12,064 bases of DNA from Candidatus Omnitrophota bacterium (GTDB taxonomy: Bacteria; Omnitrophota; Gorgyraeia; Tantalellales; Tantalellaceae), in contig JABMSC010000169.1 of assembly GCA_013204685.1 (NCBI GenBank), positions 1 through 12,064 on the forward strand, in the 5' to 3' direction. Below the pieces are notes generated by a model. It did not search any database, had not been told where the DNA came from, and saw only the letters and a list, made by a program, of their open reading frames with translations. Both the position numbers and the translations under genes were made by a program. Numbering within the stretch: position 1 is the first letter of the stretch; each line of letters starts with the position of its first letter. This document shows, piece after piece, positions 1 through 5,870 of the stretch.

Positions 1-222
1 GTGCTAGAGGGCGTGATGAAAAAAACATCCGAGAAACATTCCCCGGATGCTACAATAGTTAGAGGTGATAAGGAGAGCGTATTTATAATTTCTGATCATA
101 GCGAAAAAGAGCTAACTAAAAAGTTAACTGCGCACTGTTTATTACGAATTTATGGCGGTGCAGCATTAAGCCTGGCAACTCTGGCTTATTTGTTTTACCG
201 GCTTGTAATTGTTGGATTTTAA
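1..222 (+). CDS. C-terminal end of probable GIDE-type (E3-ligase-like) membrane protein, 5'-partial
   Basis: The reading frame is open to the first base, so this is best read as the 3' end of a gene that starts upstream. The visible part contains a VLEGV stretch, a polar segment, then FIISDHSEKEL and one hydrophobic helix (about residues 46-72) at the extreme C-terminus. From memory, prokaryotic GIDE-domain proteins, which are often encoded beside lemA, end in a similar 'xIISDxSExEL + terminal TM helix' arrangement. It ends 13 bases before the lemA start, so the two are almost certainly co-transcribed. Alternative: a complete 68-residue single-pass membrane protein starting at ATG 16, with a weak AGAGGG at 6-11. 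The assignment rests on a short tail and gene context, so it is tentative. Confidence 0.55.
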   Translation: MLEGVMKKTSEKHSPDATIVRGDKESVFIISDHSEKELTKKLTAHCLLRIYGGAALSLATLAYLFYRLVIVGF

Positions 223-225
223 AAA

Positions 226-231
226 AGGAGG
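226..231 (+). promoter_or_regulatory. Shine-Dalgarno site of lemA
   Basis: AGGAGG ends four bases before ATG 236. It fixes the lemA start there. The in-frame TTG at 209 would place this SD inside the coding region and add nine residues that do not belong to the family. Confidence 0.85.
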
Positions 232-235
232 AAAA

Positions 236-808
236 ATGGCAGGCATTATGATTTTTGCGGTACTGTTTTTTGTTATTGTCGGGATAGCCATGTATTTTGT
301 TTCCATTTACAACGGCCTTATAAGGCTTTCGCGCAACATAGATAAAGCCTGGGCAAACATAGATGTTATTCTTAAGCAGAGACACGATGAAATCCCGAAG
401 CTGATCAAAGTATGCGAAGGATACATGAAATACGAGCGGGAGACTCTGGAGAAAATAACAGCCGCGAGGACCTCTTGTATTAACGCAAAAACTGTAGGCG
501 AATCTTCCGAGGCTGAAGGAGAGCTTGCCAAGTCACTAAAAACACTTTTCGCAGTTGCTGAAAACTACCCGGAACTTAAGGCAAACCAGAATTTTACACA
601 ACTGCAGGGTCGTGTAAGCCACCTGGAGAGTCAGATAGCTGACCGCAGAGAATTTTTTAACGACTCGGTTAACAATTATAATATCAGGATTCATCAGATA
701 CCCGATATGTGGGTGGCAGGCTTGCTAAATATGCAGGATAAAGAACTTTTTAAGGTTGGTACGGAAGACAAAAAAGACGTGGATATAAAATTCGATTTTC
801 CGAAATAA
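236..808 (+). CDS. lemA: LemA family membrane protein
   Basis: A 190-residue protein of normal LemA length. An N-terminal hydrophobic helix (about residues 4-24) is followed by the family signature: YNGLIRLSRNIDKAWANIDV, then LKQRHDEIP and, further on, ANQNFTQLQ, with a mostly helical body and a conserved IxQIPD near the end. LemA proteins are anchored by the N-terminal helix with a helical-bundle domain. Their molecular function is not settled, and the name derives from a Listeria epitope. The gene follows the partial GIDE-like gene by 13 bases and is followed by a hairpin terminator, so it is the last gene of that transcript. Family assignment is secure; function is unknown. Confidence 0.96.
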   Translation: MAGIMIFAVLFFVIVGIAMYFVSIYNGLIRLSRNIDKAWANIDVILKQRHDEIPKLIKVCEGYMKYERETLEKITAARTSCINAKTVGESSEAEGELAKSLKTLFAVAENYPELKANQNFTQLQGRVSHLESQIADRREFFNDSVNNYNIRIHQIPDMWVAGLLNMQDKELFKVGTEDKKDVDIKFDFPK

Positions 809-822
809 ACTGCGAAAATCCG

Positions 823-852
823 ACCGCCCCGATGAGGAAGGGGGCGGTTTGT
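823..852 (+). terminator. Rho-independent terminator after lemA
   Basis: ACCGCCCC (823-830) pairs perfectly with GGGGCGGT (841-848), with a 10-base loop, followed by a short T-rich stretch (TTGTTGCTT). It lies 14 bases after the lemA stop. The stem is strong but the U tract is imperfect. Confidence 0.8.
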
Positions 853-906
853 TGCTTACATAATTTATAACGATCATTGTCAAAAACACAAAGAAGGAGG
901 CAAGTC

Positions 907-1110
907 ATGGCTAAAAAACAGGAGATGCTTTTGATCGCATCTAAAACAAAAGAAGCTCTAAAGGGCAAGGGGAAATATAACGTTTCAGGAGACGCTCTTG
1001 AAGGGTTAAATAGCTATGTGCATTGGTTGGTAGACCAGGCTCAGAAACGATGCACAGCCAACGGCCGTAAGACCATCCGGAATCACGATATTGTGATAGA
1101 GTGCAAATAA
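907..1110 (+). CDS. Small histone-fold protein (putative bacterial histone)
   Basis: A 67-residue basic protein. It aligns by eye along its length with archaeal histones such as HMfB: helix 1 (IASKTKEALKGKG, 10-22), the V-S-x-D-A start of helix 2 (26-30), a long helix 2 (about 29-52), then GRKTI (53-57) and D61. In histones this Arg-Lys-Thr loop contacts DNA, and the Arg pairs with an Asp seven residues later; here R54 and D61 keep that spacing. Helix 2 is about four residues shorter than in HMfB and helix 3 is very short, ending at residue 67. The start at ATG 907 is set by AAGGAGG at 894-900; the in-frame ATG at 877 has no SD. The gene stands alone between terminators. The likely role is a DNA-binding dimer in nucleoid organisation. 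The fold is well supported; DNA binding is inferred. Confidence 0.82.
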   Translation: MAKKQEMLLIASKTKEALKGKGKYNVSGDALEGLNSYVHWLVDQAQKRCTANGRKTIRNHDIVIECK

Positions 1111-1121
1111 ACATCGCGCAG

Positions 1122-1159
1122 GCAGAAAGCCAGGCTTAAGCCTGGCTTTCTGCTATTTT
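1122..1159 (+). terminator. Terminator-like perfect hairpin after the histone-fold gene
   Basis: A 32-base perfect palindrome with arms 1122-1137 and 1138-1153, centred on CTTAAG, starts 12 bases after the stop codon and is followed by TATTTTA. The stem could be up to about 14 bp plus loop. The U tract is short, so it may act as a terminator, as 3'-end protection of the mRNA, or both. Confidence 0.75.
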
Positions 1160-1210
1160 AGGAGAAGAAATAACTGAAAAAGTTCTAAAACGGCCCGGAA
1201 GAACAGGCAT

Positions 1211-1242
1211 AAAAAAACCCGTTTAAAAAGCGGGTTTTTTTT
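1211..1242 (+). terminator. Bidirectional rho-independent terminator
   Basis: AAAAAAACCCG (1211-1221) pairs with CGGGTTTTTTT (1231-1241), leaving a nine-base loop. The run of T after the stem on the + strand and of A before it makes this a classical terminator that could work in both directions. It lies just upstream of the asdA promoter and should insulate it from the histone-fold gene. Confidence 0.85.
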
Positions 1243-1262
1243 ATGGATAAATTTCATTTTTA

Positions 1263-1291
1263 TTGGCTTTTTGCCGTTAAAAGATTATAAT
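1263..1291 (+). promoter_or_regulatory. Sigma70-like promoter of asdA
   Basis: A -35 element TTGGCT (1263-1268, 4/6 match) and a perfect -10 TATAAT (1286-1291) are separated by 17 bases. Transcription would start near 1298, giving a leader of about 55 bases before ATG 1354. It sits directly after a terminator, as expected for a new transcription unit. Confidence 0.8.
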
Positions 1292-1353
1292 TAACAAATA
1301 TACATAATCGATCGTTTGTATCCTGTCGAAACCTCAAACCTAAGGGGGATATC

Positions 1354-2946
1354 ATGGATTTTTCTTCCACAGAAAAAAAGTACGAAGCGCTGAGTCCTTT
1401 TGAACTCAAGAACAAAGAAATAGAAATGGCACAGACTCATCATGAGCGTATGATGCTGAATGCCGGAAGGGGGAACCCCAACTGGGTGGCGGTAACGCCG
1501 CGCCAGGCATTTTTCGAGTTTGGCCACTTTGCCATTGAAGAGACCCAGAGGACAATGATCCGTCCAGAATTCGGATTATCACCCGGTGAGGATGGTGCGG
1601 CAAAAAGGTTTGAAGAGTTTCTCAAAAAGAATAAAGATGCCCCGGGTGTAAAATTTTTAAATGAAGCCTATCTTCATGTGAAAAACGAACTAAAAATAGA
1701 TCCTGATAAATTTGTTTTTGAAATGGTAGACGGAATAATAGCAGACCATTATCCCACTCCGGACAGGATGCTTGAATGCTCAGAACTCATCGTCCGAAAA
1801 TATCTTGATATGGCAATGTGCGACAACCAGCCGCCTAAGGGTACATTTGAATTATTTGCAACCGAAGGCGGAACTGCCGCGATGGATTACATTTTCACGA
1901 CTCTTAAGGAAAACAAGCTTATTCACAATGGAGACAAGATCGCTCTCGGAACGCCGATCTTTACGCCTTACATTGAGATCCCGCAGTTAAATGATTACCA
2001 GCTTGTTGAACTTGAAGTGCAGCAGGACGAAAATGAAGACTGGCAGTATCCGGACTCTGAAATTGAAAAACTTGCCGACCCGGATGTGAAAGCTTTTTTT
2101 CTGGTCAATCCGTCTAATCCGTCATCGGTAAGCATACACCAGAGTACGCTTGATAAAATAGCGGAGCTGGTCACGACTCGCCGTAAGGATCTCATACTGC
2201 TCACGGATGATGTGTACGGGACATTTGTGAACGGTTTCAAATCACTTGCCGCCGTCGCTCCGTTAAATACTATCCTTGTGTATTCTTTCAGTAAATATTT
2301 TGGTGCTACGGGATGGCGGTTAGGGGTAATCGGTATACACGAAGATAATGTTTTTGATAAAGCAATAGCGGCGCTGCCTGATAAAGATAGAGATGAACTG
2401 CGCCAGCGGTACAGCACTGTGGTGCTTGAGCCGGATAAGATGAAGCTTATCGACAGGATGGTAGCCGACAGCCGTGCTGTGGCATTGAACCATACAGCGG
2501 GCCTTTCAACACCGCAGCAGGTACAGATGGTTCTTTTCTCGCTCTTTTGCCTGATAGATAAAGAAGACAATTACAAGAAGACAGCACAGGATATTGTCGC
2601 AAAACGTTTTAAGACATTGTACGCCGCGGTGGGTATACCCCATCCGGAAAACCCGTATGACGCTCATTACTACACGACAATAGATGTTCCGGTTCTTGCG
2701 AAGACAAGATACAGCGATGAATTCGCGGATTATCTTGTGAAGAATTTCGAACCCATAGACTTTGTATGGCGCCTGGCAGAGGAAAAATCGATCGTCCTTA
2801 TGGACGGTGGAGGGTTTGACGCGCCGAACATGTCGGTGCGAGTTTCGCTTGCCAATCTTCCGGATGACGCATACGACAAGATAGGTAAAGGTATAAGTGC
2901 TTTATTGGCTGAATATCATACCAATTGGGAAAAATTGAAAAAGTGA
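1354..2946 (+). CDS. asdA: L-aspartate 4-decarboxylase (bifunctional aspartate aminotransferase / aspartate beta-decarboxylase)
   Basis: A 530-residue PLP enzyme of fold-type I, predicted to convert L-aspartate to L-alanine plus CO2 (EC 4.1.1.12) with a side aminotransferase activity. It shows the aspartate aminotransferase core: NPSNPSS (N252), TDDVYG (D286 and Y288, contacting the PLP ring), and SFSKYFGATGWRLG with K314 as the Schiff-base lysine. A C-terminal VRVSLANL carries R496, the likely substrate-carboxylate arginine. It is about 130 residues longer than a plain aspartate aminotransferase, as expected for aspartate 4-decarboxylases, and has the family's N-terminal extension (LSPFELKNKEIE, GRGNPNW). 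The start at ATG 1354 follows AAGGGGG at 1342-1348. The adjacent aspT gene makes the decarboxylase reading much stronger than a simple transaminase. The product should be cytoplasmic. Confidence 0.95.
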   Translation: MDFSSTEKKYEALSPFELKNKEIEMAQTHHERMMLNAGRGNPNWVAVTPRQAFFEFGHFAIEETQRTMIRPEFGLSPGEDGAAKRFEEFLKKNKDAPGVKFLNEAYLHVKNELKIDPDKFVFEMVDGIIADHYPTPDRMLECSELIVRKYLDMAMCDNQPPKGTFELFATEGGTAAMDYIFTTLKENKLIHNGDKIALGTPIFTPYIEIPQLNDYQLVELEVQQDENEDWQYPDSEIEKLADPDVKAFFLVNPSNPSSVSIHQSTLDKIAELVTTRRKDLILLTDDVYGTFVNGFKSLAAVAPLNTILVYSFSKYFGATGWRLGVIGIHEDNVFDKAIAALPDKDRDELRQRYSTVVLEPDKMKLIDRMVADSRAVALNHTAGLSTPQQVQMVLFSLFCLIDKEDNYKKTAQDIVAKRFKTLYAAVGIPHPENPYDAHYYTTIDVPVLAKTRYSDEFADYLVKNFEPIDFVWRLAEEKSIVLMDGGGFDAPNMSVRVSLANLPDDAYDKIGKGISALLAEYHTNWEKLKK

Positions 2947-2958
2947 TTATTTTTATTT

Positions 2959-2983
2959 GATCCCCGCGTTCGCGGGGATGACA
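2959..2983. repeat. REP-like palindromic repeat / possible terminator between asdA and aspT
   Basis: ATCCCCGCG (2960-2968) and CGCGGGGAT (2971-2979) form a 9-bp inverted repeat (8 bp with a four-base loop), followed by GACA. This 'CCCCGCG-n-CGCGGGG-ATGACA' form resembles dispersed extragenic palindromes common in many bacterial genomes. Only one copy is present here. It starts 13 bases after the asdA stop and may attenuate transcription into aspT, but there is no U tract. Confidence 0.55.
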
Positions 2984-3065
2984 TATTTGGTTATTTGTCT
3001 TTAAAAATTCGCCGCATTATTGTTTTGATATTAGTATTATTTCTATGCGGCATAAATTCGGCTAT

Positions 3066-3098
3066 ATAACTTACGCTTCCGGTAGTCGCGTAAGTTAT
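3066..3098 (+). promoter_or_regulatory. Hairpin in the aspT leader
   Basis: ATAACTTACGC (3066-3076) and GCGTAAGTTAT (3088-3098) are perfect 11-base inverted arms around an 11-base loop. The hairpin ends 12 bases before the aspT SD (3111-3117). It could be an operator palindrome or an mRNA structure that tunes aspT relative to asdA. No convincing promoter was found between asdA and aspT, so readthrough from the asdA promoter is the likeliest source of transcription. Confidence 0.5.
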
Positions 3099-3121
3099 GG
3101 CCTCATTTACAGGGGGGAATT

Positions 3122-4804
3122 ATGGTACATGATTTTATTGAACTTTGCCGGAGCTATCCTCAGATCGTGATATTTATGGCGATAGGGATAGGATACTTTA
3201 TAGGAAAGATCAAGATATTCGGATTTAATCTTGGTTCCACTGCCGGCGTGCTTTTGGCCGCACTTGTTGTCGGTCAGATGAATGTCCAGGTACCGCCACT
3301 GGTAAAAACTATCAGTTTTGCTTTATTCATATTCACGATAGGATATAAGGTGGGTCCGCAGTTTTTTGGTGCTCTAAAAAAAGAGGGACTCAATTACATC
3401 TGGATCTCTATTTTCTTTGCTATTGTAGGATTGATAGTTGCGATTGTCCTGGGAAAAGCGTTTCACTTTGATTCGGGGACGACCGCCGGTCTTATGGCGG
3501 GAGCGTTAACGCAGTCCTCGGCCATAGGGACCGCGGAAGGAGCTATAAAACATTTGGGGGTTTCTTCTGTCCAGCAGGCCACTCTTATGAGTAACGTTGC
3601 TGTAGCTTATGCTATAACTTACATCTTCGGTACAGGTGGACTTATAATCTTCTTTAAGATGGTTCCGAAACTTATGGGTGTAAATCTTAAACAAGAAGCT
3701 ATAAAACTTGAACAGGAGATGTCTGGGGGCACGGCTCTGCCGCAAGAGCCGGGCTTGTTTTCCTGGCAGAGTCGATTGAACTTGAGGGCATTTAAAGTTT
3801 CCAATGAGAATGCCAATGGTAAAACAGTATCTCAAATTGAGGCCATGTTTCCCCATGAAGTTGCTGTAGAGAATTTAAAGCGAGACGGCAAGGTTACAAA
3901 ACCAGAAGAGGATACTGTGATCAAGCTTGGTGACATTGTAGCTCTGGTTGGCGGTCACGACAAACTCATCGATGCAAAAGACTTGATCGGACCGCCGGTA
4001 GAAGACAAAGACGCTGAAGACATAACCGGAGAAATACTGAAAATATGTGTTTTAAATAAGGATGCTGTTGGCAAGACGCTGGGCGAAATAAGTGAAAAAT
4101 ACGGGCACGGTTGTTTCTTGAAGATGCTCACGCGTCAGGGACATGAACTGCCGCTTACGAAGAACACGGTGTTAAGCAAATGTGATCTTTTGCAGGTTGC
4201 AGGAGCTCAGGCAGATGTAGAAAGTTTTGTGAAATATCTGGGATACGCTGAACGTCCGACTGTCAAGACGGACTTAGTTATGGTGGGATGGGGCTGTGTG
4301 TTCGGGACACTACTCGGGATAATCACCATACCGCTCTTAGGAATACCGATAACGCTCGGTGTAGGCGGTGGAGTGCTTGTGGCGGGCCTCGTGTGTGGCT
4401 GGCTGAGATCCCTCCGCCCGACATTCGGTCAGATCCCGGGACCGACTCAGTGGGTGTTCACTGACCTGGGGCTTAATCTTTTTATTGCATGTGTTGGACT
4501 GGTGGCAGCACCCAGGGCTCTGCATGCCCTCCAGACAACAGGTATAGCGCTCTTTCTTGCCGGAGTTATTCTGACACTTGTTCCGCATATACTTAGTTTA
4601 TTTTTCGGGAAATTTGTTCTTAAATTAAACCCGGTTCTACTTTTTGGTGCTTTGACAGGAGCCGGGACTATAACGGCTGCCCTGAACGCATTAAAAGAAG
4701 AAGCTGATTCACCCATGCCGGCACTTGGATATACAGTGCCTTATGCTTTTGGAAACGTTTTTCTTACTGTTTGGGGAACGGTGATAGTGAACATCATGAG
4801 GTAG
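3122..4804 (+). CDS. aspT: Aspartate:alanine antiporter (AAE family)
   Basis: A 560-residue inner-membrane exchanger that should bring in aspartate and release alanine one for one. The layout matches the AspT/YidE/YbjL type. An N-terminal membrane block (about residues 10-195) contains YKVGPQFFGALKKEG and the Gly/Ala-rich GLMAGALTQSSAIGTAEGAI. A cytoplasmic region (about 210-375) holds two TrkA-C (RCK_C)-like units, seen in KLGDIVALVGGHDKLIDA and SKCDLLQVAGAQADVESF. A second membrane block (about 385-558) contains GLNLFIACVGL and GALTGAGTITAALNAL, echoing the first block. The length matches known AspT proteins (about 540-560). The start follows AGGGGGG at 3111-3117. Position directly after asdA reproduces the asp operon known from Tetragenococcus, in which electrogenic exchange plus cytoplasmic decarboxylation builds proton motive force. 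No truncation was seen. Confidence 0.94.
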   Translation: MVHDFIELCRSYPQIVIFMAIGIGYFIGKIKIFGFNLGSTAGVLLAALVVGQMNVQVPPLVKTISFALFIFTIGYKVGPQFFGALKKEGLNYIWISIFFAIVGLIVAIVLGKAFHFDSGTTAGLMAGALTQSSAIGTAEGAIKHLGVSSVQQATLMSNVAVAYAITYIFGTGGLIIFFKMVPKLMGVNLKQEAIKLEQEMSGGTALPQEPGLFSWQSRLNLRAFKVSNENANGKTVSQIEAMFPHEVAVENLKRDGKVTKPEEDTVIKLGDIVALVGGHDKLIDAKDLIGPPVEDKDAEDITGEILKICVLNKDAVGKTLGEISEKYGHGCFLKMLTRQGHELPLTKNTVLSKCDLLQVAGAQADVESFVKYLGYAERPTVKTDLVMVGWGCVFGTLLGIITIPLLGIPITLGVGGGVLVAGLVCGWLRSLRPTFGQIPGPTQWVFTDLGLNLFIACVGLVAAPRALHALQTTGIALFLAGVILTLVPHILSLFFGKFVLKLNPVLLFGALTGAGTITAALNALKEEADSPMPALGYTVPYAFGNVFLTVWGTVIVNIMR

Positions 4805-4811
4805 GGACCAG

Positions 4812-4848
4812 GCCCCGTTAAAAATTTCAAAGAAATTGATAACGGGGC
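4812..4848 (+). terminator. Two-tier hairpin after aspT
   Basis: An outer 9-bp stem pairs GCCCCGTTA (4812-4820) with TAACGGGGC (4840-4848). An inner stem pairs AATTTC (4823-4828) with GAAATT (4832-4837) around a three-base loop. It begins eight bases after the aspT stop. There is no U tract, so it is either a factor-assisted terminator or a 3'-end stabiliser. Confidence 0.6.
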
Positions 4849-4863
4849 AGGCGTCAGTAAAAT
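4836..4863 (+). promoter_or_regulatory. Candidate sigma70-like promoter of the secreted TPR gene
   Basis: TTGATA (4836-4841, 5/6) and TAAAAT (4858-4863, 5/6) are separated by 16 bases. Transcription would begin near 4870, inside the left arm of the following hairpin, giving a short structured leader. It overlaps the right arm of the aspT 3' hairpin, so it is only a candidate. Confidence 0.45.
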
Positions 4864-4865
4864 AA

Positions 4866-4904
4866 AAATTATAGGGGAGGGTTTAAAATCCTCCCCTATA
4901 ATTT
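4866..4904 (+). promoter_or_regulatory. 15-bp hairpin pairing SD-like with anti-SD-like sequence; possible terminator or translational control element
   Basis: The arms 4866-4880 and 4890-4904 are perfectly complementary around a nine-base loop (4881-4889). The left arm holds GGGGAGG (4874-4880), a Shine-Dalgarno-like core. The right arm holds CCTCCCC, an anti-SD-like core. The hairpin ends 10 bases before ATG 4915. It may be a terminator (trailing ATAATTT), but its place just before a start lacking its own SD suggests a role in translation. Confidence 0.6.
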
Positions 4905-4914
4905 CGATATAAAC

Positions 4915-5709
4915 ATGAAACCAATTATCCTTAAAAAAATATTATCCTGTTGTTTGAGTGTTCTTTTCTTATCGATGAGTACAGGTACTTCTACGGGTTT
5001 TTGCGAAGAGAAAGCACTCGAGGAGAACTCTCCAGGAGGATCAGAGCTTGCAGAGCTCAAAGATTTTTCACCAAGAAAATACAGCGAGGTGGCGGAGCTG
5101 ATAAGTGCGGGACAGTTCCGCCTGGCCGAGAAAATATGTAAGGAGAAGCTGTTGAGAGATCCTGCCGATTATGTTGCCATGACGCAGCTTGGCCGGGTTT
5201 ACTGGGAAAAAGGGAAAAGGCGCGCGGCAATAAAACTTTTCAGGAAGGCTGTAAGGATAGAGCCGGATTATCCCATAACTCATTTCTATCTGGGTAAAGC
5301 ATATATTTTAGAGAAAAAGCCCAAAAAAGGGTTTGCGGAATTTGATGTTTTTCAGGAAAAAATGAATGCTCTTGTGGAAATGGATGAAGACCTGAAAGAT
5401 TATTACATATATTGCCTCCATTACATTTGTTACGTTTATGCGACACAAAAGCATTATAAAGAGGCGATGAAGATATGCAAAAAGATAATTAGGCTTGATC
5501 CTGACAACCAGAGGGCGCATTATAACCTTGCGGTTTGTTATTACATATACAAGCACAACCGCTCGCGCGCCTACACTGAACTTACAAAAGTTATCGAAAT
5601 AGATAAGGCTACGCGTATGGCTGATAGAGCCAAATTTTATATCGACTATATGCGAAGAAACCCTGATTCGCGCACCATGTCAGATTTTACATTCCTTGAG
5701 GAATATTAA
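4915..5709 (+). CDS. Secreted tetratricopeptide-repeat protein
   Basis: A 264-residue protein of unknown specific function. A positively charged start and a hydrophobic core (about residues 4-22) form a signal peptide, with cleavage probably near residues 25-30. No good lipobox is present. The mature part has about five TPR units (roughly 52-84, 85-118, 119-152, 165-198, 199-232), including the typical LGRVYWEKGKRRAAIKLFRK and YNLAVCYY patterns with pro-Asp turns (RIEPDY, RLDPDN). TPR solenoids bind other proteins, so a periplasmic scaffold or assembly role is likely. Start choice rests on the signal peptide: no SD precedes it (CGATATAAAC), and the only purine-rich run lies in the upstream hairpin. 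No standard in-frame start occurs between that hairpin's left arm and ATG 4915. It is followed by 161 non-coding bases and another TPR-bearing gene. Confidence 0.88.
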   Translation: MKPIILKKILSCCLSVLFLSMSTGTSTGFCEEKALEENSPGGSELAELKDFSPRKYSEVAELISAGQFRLAEKICKEKLLRDPADYVAMTQLGRVYWEKGKRRAAIKLFRKAVRIEPDYPITHFYLGKAYILEKKPKKGFAEFDVFQEKMNALVEMDEDLKDYYIYCLHYICYVYATQKHYKEAMKICKKIIRLDPDNQRAHYNLAVCYYIYKHNRSRAYTELTKVIEIDKATRMADRAKFYIDYMRRNPDSRTMSDFTFLEEY

Positions 5710-5764
5710 GGAACATTGCCTCCGGACTCCTGATTACTATTCCATCCCCTCTTATCAAAACCAT

Positions 5765-5793
5765 TTGACTTTATTTCCCATTCATATTATAAA
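5765..5793 (+). promoter_or_regulatory. Strong sigma70-like promoter of the TPR-barrel/FecR/permease run
   Basis: TTGACT (5765-5770, 5/6) and TATAAA (5788-5793, 5/6) are separated by the optimal 17 bases, in an AT-rich intergenic stretch. Transcription would start near 5800, giving a leader of about 70 bases to ATG 5871. It is the best promoter match between 4915 and the window end, so it probably drives the genes from 5871 onward. Confidence 0.82.
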
Positions 5794-5870
5794 ATACATA
5801 CTATCCATAGATATTTAGCGCGAGCAATATAATTATTTACCCGATAAGAAACATATAAGAAAAACTTACT

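Noticed and set aside
209..235. Upstream TTG start for lemA
   Set aside because: It would put the strong AGGAGG inside the gene and add residues not seen in LemA proteins. ATG 236 has ideal spacing.
849..877. Promoter for the histone-fold gene (TTGTTG with a weak GATCAT)
   Set aside because: Both elements are poor matches and overlap the lemA terminator. No confident promoter could be placed, although the gene probably has one.
877..906. Upstream ATG start for the histone-fold gene
   Set aside because: No SD precedes 877, whereas AAGGAGG sits six bases before ATG 907 and the histone similarity begins after it.
1995..2570. Long open frame on the - strand (191 codons) inside asdA
   Set aside because: It lies entirely opposite a well-supported PLP enzyme, gives a Ser-rich product with no recognisable domain, and has no sign of its own start signals. 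It is a shadow of the coding strand.
2959..3098. CRISPR or tandem repeat array suggested by several palindromes
   Set aside because: The palindromes differ from one another and none recurs at regular spacing.
4897..4902. Perfect TATAAT as a -10 box for a near-leaderless transcript of the secreted TPR gene
   Set aside because: The bases 17 upstream (GGGGAG) are nothing like a -35 element, and the TATAAT is forced by the hairpin arm.
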